From FEN-1297 sp021817845 (lineage in GTDB: Bacteria; Bacteroidota; Ignavibacteria; Ignavibacteriales; Ignavibacteriaceae): 64,000 bases of DNA. The stretch is taken from positions 45,416 through 109,415 of the forward strand of contig JAKAFW010000007.1 of assembly GCA_021817845.1 (NCBI GenBank). Reading direction: 5' to 3'. Under the pieces are notes generated by a model. The model was given only the letters and a program-made list of their open reading frames with translations. It was not told the DNA's origin and did not search any database. The position numbers were made by a program, and so were the translations under genes. Below, in pieces: positions 8,643-16,180 of this stretch (position 1 is the stretch's first letter; every line of letters begins with the position of its first letter).

Positions 8643-9872
8643 ATGAAACAGAAAAAAATAATTCCAAAGAGTCTATACAGCGATATAAAAACCATATTAG
8701 AAAATGCGCGCGAAAGATCTTACCGTACAGTAAACTTTCTTATGGTAGAAGCATATTGGAATATCGGCAGATTGATTGTGGAAGAAGAACAGAAAGGAAA
8801 AAGACGCGCTGACTATGGCAGCTATCTGATAAATGAATTATCTGAAAAACTTACTAAAGATTTTGGAAAAGGATTTGATGTTTCTAATATACGCCACATG
8901 CGTCAATTCTTTTTGAGTTTTTCAATTCAAGACGCAGTGCGTCTCAAATTAAAGATAGATGAAAATTCAAAACTCCACGCATTGCGTGGAGAATCTACTA
9001 CTTCAAAAAAAGCAATTCGTCACTCGGTGCGTGGCGAATCGAGAACTGCAAATACGAACACTGCGCGTTCAGAAATTGCAATTCAAGATGCAGTGCGTCG
9101 CAATTCTTTTGATCTGCAAAAATATTTACGTCCGGAACTAAGTTGGACTCACTACCGCCTTTTACTCAAGCTTGAAAAACAAGAAGCCCGTTTCTTTTAT
9201 ATGAATGAATCTGCAAATTCGAATTGGAGTACGCGCGAGCTTGAACGACAAATGAATTCTCTTCTCTTTGAGCGGCTTGCTTTAAGTAAAGATAAAAAAG
9301 CAGTTATGAAAATGGCAAAGAAAGGACAAATTATCGTTTCTCCCGGCGATTTGGTTAAAGACCCCTATGTACTCGAATTTCTTGGATTAGAAAAACTTGA
9401 AAAATATTATGAAGAAGATTTGGAGAAAGCACTAATTAATCATCTTCAAAGATTCTTACTGGAATTAGGTAAAGGTTTTTCATTTGTCGCCCGGCAAAAA
9501 CGAATTACTCTTGACGGAGATCATTATTATATCGATTTGGTATTTTATAACCGCCTCACAAAAAGTCATATCCTTTTTGATCTCAAAGTCGGTAAGCTAA
9601 CACATCAGGATATCGGGCAAATGCAAATGTATGTTAATTATTATAACCGTACTCAAAAACTAAAAGAAGAAAATGACACAATCGGAATAATACTCTGCGC
9701 AGAAAAAAATAACGCTGTTATCAAATACACTCTTCCCGAAAAACAGAAACAGATTTTTATCTCAAAGTATATTCCTTATTTGCCAACCGAAGAAGAATTG
9801 AAAAATGAAATAATACGCGAAAAAGAACAGTTCGATATGGAACGAAAACTGATACGGGGGAAGAATGAATAG
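8643..9872 (+). CDS. DUF1016/YhcG-type PDDEXK nuclease with repeat insertion
   Basis: A DUF1016 (YhcG) family protein of 409 residues. The N-terminal DUF1016_N domain includes NFLMVEAYWNIGRLIVEEEQ (about 29-48), IRHMRQFF and, after the insertion, LRPELSWTHYRLLLKLE. The C-terminal PDDEXK domain is at about 215-390, with YYIDLVFYN and FDLKVGKLTHQDIGQMQMYV giving the D...(D/E)xK nuclease signature. Residues of about 94-156 are not normal family sequence: they are encoded by an array of short palindromes (see the separate repeat entry) that stays in frame. The family is common in restriction and defence islands. The stop overlaps the res start by 8 nt, so the two were probably co-translated. Confidence 0.85.
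   Translation: MKQKKIIPKSLYSDIKTILENARERSYRTVNFLMVEAYWNIGRLIVEEEQKGKRRADYGSYLINELSEKLTKDFGKGFDVSNIRHMRQFFLSFSIQDAVRLKLKIDENSKLHALRGESTTSKKAIRHSVRGESRTANTNTARSEIAIQDAVRRNSFDLQKYLRPELSWTHYRLLLKLEKQEARFFYMNESANSNWSTRELERQMNSLLFERLALSKDKKAVMKMAKKGQIIVSPGDLVKDPYVLEFLGLEKLEKYYEEDLEKALINHLQRFLLELGKGFSFVARQKRITLDGDHYYIDLVFYNRLTKSHILFDLKVGKLTHQDIGQMQMYVNYYNRTQKLKEENDTIGIILCAEKNNAVIKYTLPEKQKQIFISKYIPYLPTEEELKNEIIREKEQFDMERKLIRGKNE
8921..9105 (+). repeat. In-frame array of small palindromes inside nuclease gene
   Basis: Five related small inverted repeats lie head to tail within the coding sequence: GACGCAgTGCGTC (8931-8943), CTCCACGCAtTGCGTGGAG (8973-8991, perfect), an ATTCG...CGAAT unit (9015-9039), GAAC...GTTC (9056-9070) and GATGCAgTGCGTC (9087-9099). 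The first and last share a direct repeat of about 20 nt with one mismatch. Most have a GCAnTGCGT core. The block has no stop codon in the used frame and separates two normally adjacent parts of DUF1016_N. Confidence 0.75.
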
Positions 9873-10131
9873 AAATGTAAATCTAATTCGCAATAGATTA
9901 AGTCTCCGCCCTCCTCAAGAAGAAAGTTTAACTATTCTTTCAAGCTTAGTCGAAAAACTTTCACTAAGAAAAAATTCATTTCCAAACGAAGAAGAAAAAC
10001 AACAGTATCTTTCCACTGAATTAGAAAAAGTGAAAAGTACACATCCAACATGCACAGACTTTGAAAGGACATTCCCGTCAGTTTGCTTTGCACTTGCAAC
10101 CGGTGTTGGCAAAACACGTTTAATCTCTTAG
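9865..10131 (+). pseudogene. Type III restriction subunit (Res), N-terminal fragment
   Basis: The 88 codons encode the beginning of a type III-like restriction subunit with helicase and nuclease domains: RLSLRPPQEESL near the start, CTDFERTFPSVCFALATGVGKTRL at the end (given here in part), with Walker A at ATGVGKT. The stop TAG appears right after the Walker A, at the left end of an IS200/REP-type element; the remainder of the gene (normally several hundred residues) is not found on the other side. ATG 9865 follows GGGGGAAGA, a good ribosome-binding site. It is a dead fragment: the Walker A alone cannot support restriction. Confidence 0.8.
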
Positions 10132-10134
10132 GGT

Positions 10135-10672
10135 AAATTCCCCGCCGCTTGCGGCGAAGATGTATATTTGTGTATGTCAAAAAGTGAATACATACATAAA
10201 TCACATAATGTGTCAGTCTTGATATATCATATAATACTACCGGCAAAATATAGAAGGGTAGTATTTAGTCAAGAAGTAGATGAGACATTAAAAGCAATTT
10301 GTTTAGAAATAACAAAACGATATCCGATATATTTTTTAGAAATAGGTACAGATAAAACACATGTTCATTTTCTATTGCACTCAGTTCCCAGATATAGTCC
10401 GACACAAATATGTAACAATATTGAAAAGTATAACAGCCAGAGAGATATTCAGAAAGCATCCAGAAGTAAAGAAGCAATTGTGGGGAGGAGAATTTTGGAG
10501 TGATGGATATTTCGTGAATACAGTAAGTAAATATGGTGACGAAGGAACCATAGCAAAATATGTGAAAGAACAAGGAAAAGAAAAGGAATACAAGGTATTA
10601 TACAAAATAGAACAATTAACACTGTCCTGAGATTTCGTTAGATACCCCGTCCGCTTGCGGCGGGGTAGTTCA
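10135..10672 (+). mobile_element. IS200/REP-type element with hairpin ends
   Basis: The transposase gene is flanked by GC-rich hairpins in an AT-rich setting: CCCCGCCGCTTGCGGCG near 10139-10155 on the left and CCCCGTCCGCTTGCGGCGGGG near 10645-10665 on the right, followed by GTAGTTCA. Such subterminal hairpins are the recognition structures of IS200/IS605 and REP-associated Y1 transposases. The element separates a res fragment from a dienelactone hydrolase fragment, so its arrival was accompanied or followed by deletion on both sides. Exact ends are not certain. Confidence 0.65.
10174..10630 (+). pseudogene. tnpA: IS200/REP-associated Y1 transposase, frameshifted
   Basis: The first frame carries the HUH motif THVHFLLH (about residue 66 onward) after a typical start (SHNVSVLIYHIILPAKYRR). 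The second frame carries the catalytic-Tyr helix (YFVNTVSKYGDEGTIAKYVKEQG, quoted only as a region) and the family motif WGGEFWSDGYF. Joining PTQI to VTILKSITAREIF by removing one base at about 10410 restores a full-length transposase of about 150 residues, so one inserted nucleotide broke it. The ATG at 10174 is preferred to the TTG at 10168. Such small transposases rarely use programmed frameshifting, so it is taken as inactive. Confidence 0.75.
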
Positions 10673-10984
10673 TCGGAAAGATTTTCCCGGGAAGGATATG
10701 TAGTAATTTCGCCGGAATTATTTCACCGGACTGAGCCGGGCTTTCAGGGAAGTTACACGGATTTTCCAGCTACTAAGCAGCATATTCAAGCTTTAACTGA
10801 ACCAGGTCTAATAGATGCGGTCACAGGTAAGCTTGATGAGTATGGAAAAGAATATACTAATGTTGTATTTTCAAAAGCCGATCATGGTTTTTTCTGTGAT
10901 GCGCGCGCAAGTTATAATCCTTTTGCTGCAAAACAAGCATGGGCTTTAACGAATGCCTTTTTTAATTTACATCTAAAAGTTTAA
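10655..10984 (+). pseudogene. Dienelactone hydrolase family fragment
   Basis: Residues from SREGYVVISPELFHRT to the end resemble an alpha/beta-hydrolase of the dienelactone hydrolase family, ending with the catalytic-His segment FSKADHGFFCDARASYNP. The N-terminus is missing up to the IS200-like element. The middle of the domain, including the nucleophile-elbow region, is also missing: the sequence jumps from ALTEPGLIDA to VTGKLDEYGKEY. What remains is about 100 residues, against about 230-250 for the family. It keeps an open frame but cannot be catalytically complete. A good ribosome-binding site for the next gene follows its stop. Confidence 0.75.
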
Positions 10985-11007
10985 AACAATTAAAGGAGAA
11001 AATTATA

Positions 11008-11991
11008 ATGAAATATAGAAAATTAGGAAACAGCGGATTGACGGTTTCCGAACTCGGTCTGGGTTGTATGGGCATGTCTGAATTTTATGGCGAAAGAAAC
11101 GATCAAGAATCTATCGCAACAATTCACCGAGCAATAGAACTTGGAATAAATTTTTTAGATACAGCCGATATGTATGGAATTGGGCATAATGAAGAACTTG
11201 TAGGAAAAGCATTAAAGGGTAAACGGGACAAAGTTGTTTTGGCAACTAAATTCGGTATTTTAAGAAATCCGGATGGGTCTCGCGGAGTAAGCGGCAAACC
11301 TGAATACGTAAAAAAAGCATGCGAAGCGAGCTTAAAAAGATTAGGTGTTGATGTAATTGATCTTTATTATCAACATCGGGTGGATTCAAATGTCCCGATT
11401 GAAGAGACAGTAGGCGCAATGGCTGAACTTGTTAAAGAAGGAAAGGTAAAATTTCTCGGGTTGTCGGAAGCCTCTTCCGATACCATTAGGAGGGCAAATA
11501 AAGTTCACAATATATCAGCGCTTCAAACAGAATATTCTTTATGGACGCGCGATCCCGAAGAGGAAATATTCGATACATGCGAAGAGCTTGGTATTGGTTT
11601 TGTCGCTTATAGCCCACTTGGCAGAGGGTTTTTAACAGGCAAAATTAAGGGACATTCCGATTTAACTAAGGATGATTACCGCATGCATTCGCCGCGTTTC
11701 CAGGATAGCAATCTAAAAGAAAATCTGAAGATAGTGGAAGTGATTGAGAAAATATCATCCGAAAAAAAATGTACACCGGCGCAGCTTGCGCTTTCCTGGG
11801 TACTTGCACAGCGAGATTTTATTGTACCAATTGCCGGTACGAAAAGAATTAAATATCTCGAAGAGAATATCGGAGCAGCCGCAATAACTTTGACCGTTGA
11901 AGAAGTCAAGCATTTGAACGAAGCCGTTCCTCGCGATGCGGCAAAAGGAATGCGTTATCCCGAAGCAATGATGAAATCAATAAACGGATAA
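11008..11991 (+). CDS. Aldo/keto reductase (AKR13-like)
   Basis: A cytosolic NADPH-dependent aldo/keto reductase of 327 residues, normal length. The (beta/alpha)8 catalytic tetrad is present: Asp51 and Tyr56 in FLDTADMYG, Lys81 in LATKFG and His123 in YYQHRVD. The C-terminal cofactor-binding segment IVPIAGTKRIKYLEEN is intact. The N-terminus MKYRKLGNSGLTVSELGLGCMGMS is typical of the AKR13/YajO-like group. AAAGGAGAAAATTATA precedes the ATG. It lies at the edge of the decayed island and is the first clearly intact housekeeping-type gene. Substrate cannot be read from the sequence. Confidence 0.9.
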   Translation: MKYRKLGNSGLTVSELGLGCMGMSEFYGERNDQESIATIHRAIELGINFLDTADMYGIGHNEELVGKALKGKRDKVVLATKFGILRNPDGSRGVSGKPEYVKKACEASLKRLGVDVIDLYYQHRVDSNVPIEETVGAMAELVKEGKVKFLGLSEASSDTIRRANKVHNISALQTEYSLWTRDPEEEIFDTCEELGIGFVAYSPLGRGFLTGKIKGHSDLTKDDYRMHSPRFQDSNLKENLKIVEVIEKISSEKKCTPAQLALSWVLAQRDFIVPIAGTKRIKYLEENIGAAAITLTVEEVKHLNEAVPRDAAKGMRYPEAMMKSING

Positions 11992-12171
11992 AAAGAAATT
12001 ATGTTGCACTTATCCCTGCGGCAAATTAAAATGTAGGTTTAAACATTATATATCTGTTTGAAATCTATTGTTGAATAGGATTTCGCGTTTGATTATTTTT
12101 TCAAGAGAAAGAGTAATTCAAATTCTAAAAGTACAGGAAATTTTTTGTAAGAAAATTTGAAGGAGATTAAA

Positions 12172-13143
12172 ATGGAATACACTCACCTTGGTAGAAGCGG
12201 TTTGAAGGTAAGCAGGATTTGCCTAGGTACTATGAACTTCGGTACATTTGCCTCCGATGAGGATAGCTTCAAGATAATGGATAGGGCATTAGAGCTTGGT
12301 ATTAATTTTTTAGATACTGCAAATGTATATGGCAATGAAAAAGGAGTTGGATACACCGAAGGCTTAATCGGTAGATGGCTTGAACAAGGAGGGAGAAGAG
12401 ATAAAATTGTTTTAGCGACAAAAGTTCACAATAAAATGGGCGAAGGAGTTAACGATTTAAAATTATCCGCCTACAATATTCGTAGAGCCTGCGAAGATAG
12501 TTTGCGAAGGTTGAAAACAGACCACATCGATCTTTATCAAATGCACCACATCGACCGGGAAACTCCGTGGGATGAGATCTGGCAGGCAATGGAAAATCTT
12601 GTTAGGGAAGGGAAAATAATTTATGTAGGCAGCAGTAATTTTGCCGCTTGGAATATTGTTGAGGCTAACTATACCGCCCGACAAAGAAATTTTTTAGGAT
12701 TAGTTTCGGAACAAAGCATATACAGCTTACGTAACCGCCACATCGAACTTGAGGTAATCCCCGCATGCAAAGCTATGGGAGTAGGTTTAATTCCATGGAG
12801 CCCAATAGGCGGCGGAATTCTTGGCGGTGTGCTTGGAAAGATAAAAGAAAGTCAAAGAAGAGGACGTGAAGCGCTGCAAAAATCAGTCGAAAAATTACGT
12901 CCCCAAATTGAAGCTTATGAGAGTTTGTGCAAGGAAATTAATCAGCAACCAGCGGAAGTTGCACTTGCGTGGATGCTTAATAATCCGGTAATTACTTGTC
13001 CGATTGTAGGACCCCGGACAGTAAAACAACTTGAAGAAAATGTATCTTCTGTAGACTTAAAATTGTCCGGTGAAGTTTTGAAAAAACTTGATGATATTTG
13101 GCCGGGGCCAGGGAACCAAGCACCTGAAGCTTATGCGTGGTAA
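12172..13143 (+). CDS. Aldo/keto reductase
   Basis: A second aldo/keto reductase, 323 residues from ATG 12172, chosen because AAGGAG lies 7-8 nt upstream; a TTG at 12157 would place that motif inside the gene. Tetrad residues: Asp48 and Tyr53 (FLDTANVYG), Lys84 (LATKVH) and His125 (LYQMHHID). The C-terminal NADP-binding segment CPIVGPRTVKQLEEN is present. It is more like the YajO/voltage-channel-beta-like branch than the neighbour at 11008 and is not a recent duplicate of it. It has its own leader of about 180 bp without a clear terminator, so it is probably a separate transcript. Confidence 0.9.
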   Translation: MEYTHLGRSGLKVSRICLGTMNFGTFASDEDSFKIMDRALELGINFLDTANVYGNEKGVGYTEGLIGRWLEQGGRRDKIVLATKVHNKMGEGVNDLKLSAYNIRRACEDSLRRLKTDHIDLYQMHHIDRETPWDEIWQAMENLVREGKIIYVGSSNFAAWNIVEANYTARQRNFLGLVSEQSIYSLRNRHIELEVIPACKAMGVGLIPWSPIGGGILGGVLGKIKESQRRGREALQKSVEKLRPQIEAYESLCKEINQQPAEVALAWMLNNPVITCPIVGPRTVKQLEENVSSVDLKLSGEVLKKLDDIWPGPGNQAPEAYAW

Positions 13144-13340
13144 AATAACTTAGAAGAAATTTTAATTTATTAACCATAATTTTTCTCCTTCTATTTGAAA
13201 GAAAGTTTATTTCTCCATCGGAGAGAAATAGCTTTATTTTTCCTTCACCTTTACCTAATTTTGAAATACAACTATAATGATTTTTTAATCGAAATAGTTC
13301 AATAGAGATTTCAAATTATTAAATAAATAGGAGTTTAAAA

Positions 13341-14633
13341 ATGACCACAATAGTAGATGTTTTAGGACGAGAAATATTAGACTCAAGAGGAAACCCGACT
13401 ATTGAAGTAGAAGTACTTTTAGAGAGCGGCATAATTGGGAGAGCAGCAGTACCAAGCGGGGCATCAACAGGCGAACATGAAGCAGTTGAATTAAGAGACG
13501 GCGATAAAAGTCGTTATAATGGTAAAGGGGTATTAAAAGCAGTTGAAAATGTAAATGACATAATTGCAGATGAAATAATTGACTTTGATGGAGTGGATCA
13601 AGCCGGTCTTGACAAATTATTAATTTCGCTTGACGGAACACCAAACAAAGAAAAACTTGGAGCAAATGCAATTCTTGGAGTTTCATTAGCAGTGGCAAAA
13701 GCAGTTGCAGAAACCCTTGAGATACCTTTGTACCGCTACATCGGCGGAGTAAATGCTCGTACTCTCCCCGTACCAATGATGAACATTTTGAACGGCGGAA
13801 AACATGCCGATAACAATGTTGATTTCCAGGAATTTATGATTATGCCGGTCGGTGCATCAAATTTTGCCGAAGCATTAAGAATGGGCGCTGAGACTTTCCA
13901 TTCATTAAAATCTGTTTTAAGTAAAAAGGGTTACAATACTTCTGTTGGAGATGAAGGGGGTTTTGCACCTAATCTAAAATCAAACGATGAAGCGATTGAA
14001 GTAATTCTTGAAGCAATTACTAAAGCAGGTTTTAAGGTCGGTGATGAAATTGCATTGGCACTCGATCCAGCGTCGAGCGAGATGTTTAATAAAGAAAAAA
14101 ACGTGTATCAATTCTTTAAATCCGATAAGTCTGAAAAAACTTCCGCACAAATGGTAGAATTTTATTCAAATTGGGTTAAGCAATATCCAATCGTTTCAAT
14201 CGAAGATGGCTTAGCAGAAGATGATTGGAGCGGCTGGAAGCTTATGACGGAAAAATTAGGCGCAAAAATTCAGTTAGTTGGAGACGATCTTTTTGTTACC
14301 AATACAGAGAGATTAGCCCAAGGTATTGTTCAAGGAGTTGCCAATTCAATTCTTATCAAGGTAAATCAAATAGGTACTTTGACTGAAACATTGGATGCTA
14401 TTGAAATGGCAAAAAAAGCCGGCTACACTAATGTAATCAGCCATCGTTCCGGGGAAACTGAGGACACAACAATAGCAGATATTGCTGTTGCAACGAACGC
14501 CGGACAAATTAAAACCGGATCACTTTCCAGAACAGACAGAATTGCAAAGTATAATCAACTCTTAAGAATCGAAGAAGAACTTGATGAAACAGCAATCTTT
14601 CCGGGATTAGCCGCATTAAATTATTCTGCATAA
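13341..14633 (+). CDS. eno: Enolase
   Basis: Phosphopyruvate hydratase, converting 2-phosphoglycerate to phosphoenolpyruvate in glycolysis and gluconeogenesis. It has 430 residues, the normal length. The N-terminal REILDSRGNPTIEVEV and VPSGASTGEHEAVELRD loop, the GDEGGFAPN region, the metal-binding SIEDGLAEDDW and the signature ILIKVNQIGTLTET are all present, followed by SHRSGETEDTTIAD and TGSLSRTDRIAKYNQL at the C-terminus. AATAGGAG precedes ATG 13341. It is a single-gene transcription unit ending at a strong terminator at 14650. Confidence 0.98.
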   Translation: MTTIVDVLGREILDSRGNPTIEVEVLLESGIIGRAAVPSGASTGEHEAVELRDGDKSRYNGKGVLKAVENVNDIIADEIIDFDGVDQAGLDKLLISLDGTPNKEKLGANAILGVSLAVAKAVAETLEIPLYRYIGGVNARTLPVPMMNILNGGKHADNNVDFQEFMIMPVGASNFAEALRMGAETFHSLKSVLSKKGYNTSVGDEGGFAPNLKSNDEAIEVILEAITKAGFKVGDEIALALDPASSEMFNKEKNVYQFFKSDKSEKTSAQMVEFYSNWVKQYPIVSIEDGLAEDDWSGWKLMTEKLGAKIQLVGDDLFVTNTERLAQGIVQGVANSILIKVNQIGTLTETLDAIEMAKKAGYTNVISHRSGETEDTTIADIAVATNAGQIKTGSLSRTDRIAKYNQLLRIEEELDETAIFPGLAALNYSA

Positions 14634-14649
14634 AAGATAAATTATAAAT

Positions 14650-14678
14650 CCGGCTTCTCGTGAAGCCGGGTTTATTTT
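14650..14678 (+). terminator. Rho-independent terminator of enolase
   Basis: CCGGCTTC (14650-14657), loop TCGT, GAAGCCGG (14662-14669), followed by GTTTATTTT. A perfect 8-bp GC-rich stem with a T-rich tail 16 nt after the enolase stop. Confidence 0.9.
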
Positions 14679-14766
14679 GCAAAAATGATCAGATCTCTTC
14701 CTTTTTGGATGCTTTCATCCTTTTAATTCTATATTTTGATGCTCGAAAATAACGAAGGAAAATATA

Positions 14767-15660
14767 TTGATACCATATATTGGTGAACTTAGTGCTTTAT
14801 TAACCGCTTTCCTTTGGTCGGGATCATCCTTTGCTTTTACTGCCGCTGCTGAAAGGCTTAACTCTATTCAATTAAATATTAATAGAATTTTTATAGCGGC
14901 AGTTTTCCTTTATGCAACGATTCTCTTATCAGGAATTCAATTTTCAATTTCGACTTCACAAATCTTTTACCTTGCGATAAGTGGATTTATTGGATTGGTT
15001 TTCGGGGATACTTTTCTATTTAAGGCCTATCAGCATGTAGGCGCCCGGATAAGCATGTTGTTGATGGCGCTTTCGCCGGCAATGAGCGCCGTATTAGCTT
15101 ACATTTTTTTGGGAGAATATCTATCTCTTTGGGGAATAGCTGGAATGTTTATAACAATGAGCGGAATTGCCCTCGTAATCTTAGAACGAAATGAAATTCC
15201 TTCATCAAAATATAAAATAAGTAAAGCCGGAATATTTTTTGGACTAATGGGAGCATTGGGACAAGCCGGTGGTTTGGTCTTTGCAAAAATAGCTTTTAAC
15301 TCCGGGGAAATAAATGGATTTGTCGCGACATTTGTAAGGATAGTTGCTGCATTTCTTGTTATGCTTCCGTTAGCTATTGTCGTTAGAAGATTCAAAAATC
15401 CTTTTAAATTCTATGCAAAAGATTTGAAAGCTTTGACCTCAACAATTGCCGGGACTATCTTTGGCCCTTACCTCGGGATTACATTTAGCCTCATTGCAGT
15501 TGAATATACAAAAGTGGGAATAGCTTCAACATTAATGTCGATGATGCCGATTATTATGCTGCCGATAGTGAGATATTACTATAAAGAAAAATTAAGCTGG
15601 CGCGCAATAATTGGTGCAATTGTGGCCGTGGTTGGTGTATCAATTTTATTTCTGAGATAA
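14767..15660 (+). CDS. EamA/DMT-family membrane transporter
   Basis: A drug/metabolite transporter superfamily protein of 297 residues with two EamA repeats and about ten hydrophobic segments. Repeat 1 starts with LSALLTAFLWSGSSFAFTAA and has GLVFGDTFLFKAYQHVG; repeat 2 starts near AGIFFGLMGALGQAGGLVFAK and ends MMPIIMLPIVRYYYKEKLSWRAIIGA. These proteins sit in the inner membrane and usually export metabolites or amino acids; the substrate is unknown. Translation appears to start at TTG 14767, with CGAAGGAAAA upstream; no in-frame ATG lies nearby. It converges with the minus-strand gene ending at 15670. Confidence 0.88.
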   Translation: MIPYIGELSALLTAFLWSGSSFAFTAAAERLNSIQLNINRIFIAAVFLYATILLSGIQFSISTSQIFYLAISGFIGLVFGDTFLFKAYQHVGARISMLLMALSPAMSAVLAYIFLGEYLSLWGIAGMFITMSGIALVILERNEIPSSKYKISKAGIFFGLMGALGQAGGLVFAKIAFNSGEINGFVATFVRIVAAFLVMLPLAIVVRRFKNPFKFYAKDLKALTSTIAGTIFGPYLGITFSLIAVEYTKVGIASTLMSMMPIIMLPIVRYYYKEKLSWRAIIGAIVAVVGVSILFLR

Positions 15661-15669
15661 AAATATTGG

Positions 15670-16053
15670 TTAATTATTTATTACAATACTATCTTTTGCA
15701 AAAGTAACATAATTGGTTACTTTTACTTTTGTTGACCCGTCATTGCCGGTTTGTGTTCCCGTTCCAATGATCGTTACAAGTTGAGGAGTAACATTAACGG
15801 CATATGTTGCACTTCCTGTGGTTGTTAAATTGTCAGGTATTGTCCATCCTGAAAACGATTGATTTCCTCCCCCAAGCGATGTAGTTTCTAAATAATATTT
15901 TCTTGCCTGTGAACCAAAATTTGTAAGCTCCGAATAGATGGAATTTCTGTTGGATTCCGGAGCATTTGCATAAAAAATATTAATGCCTACTATAATTGCC
16001 AAACCGACAATTATAACGCTAAGTACAATTAAAAGAAGTTGCTGTTGACCCAT
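15670..16053 (-). CDS. Pilin-like single-anchor exported protein
   Basis: A 127-residue protein with a short N-terminal leader (MGQQQ) followed directly by a hydrophobic helix LLLIVLSVIIVGLAIIVGI and a polar, Ser/Thr/Gly-rich globular part. This resembles type IV pilin or pseudopilin architecture, although the usual GFTLIE cleavage site is not present. The rest (ESNRNSIYSELTNFGSQARKYY) continues the long alpha-1 helix seen in pilins, and the end is beta-rich with VTNYVTFAKDSIVI. Probably a surface or periplasmic pilin-like subunit. It stands alone, convergent with the EamA gene, with no other pilus genes nearby. Confidence 0.6.
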   Translation of the reverse strand: MGQQQLLLIVLSVIIVGLAIIVGINIFYANAPESNRNSIYSELTNFGSQARKYYLETTSLGGGNQSFSGWTIPDNLTTTGSATYAVNVTPQLVTIIGTGTQTGNDGSTKVKVTNYVTFAKDSIVINN

Positions 16054-16180
16054 ACTTCGTTGTTGTTATATTCATTTATAAATTAGGATAAATACGATTA
16101 ATAAACAATACAGCAATGTAAGGAAGGAAGATTTAATTTTTATTTCCCTTGAAGCTTATTATTATCATTCAGATTCAAAT

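Noticed and set aside
60..10131. DISARM, BREX or Zorya defence system
   Set aside because: The helicase recalls SNF2-type DISARM helicases, but DrmA, DrmB, DrmC and BREX hallmark genes are absent. The methyltransferase and res fragment fit a type III-like system better.
10361..10630. A separate gene in the second frame of the transposase region
   Set aside because: Its C-terminal part is the second half of the Y1 transposase; the upstream part of that frame is non-coding. A one-base frameshift explains both.
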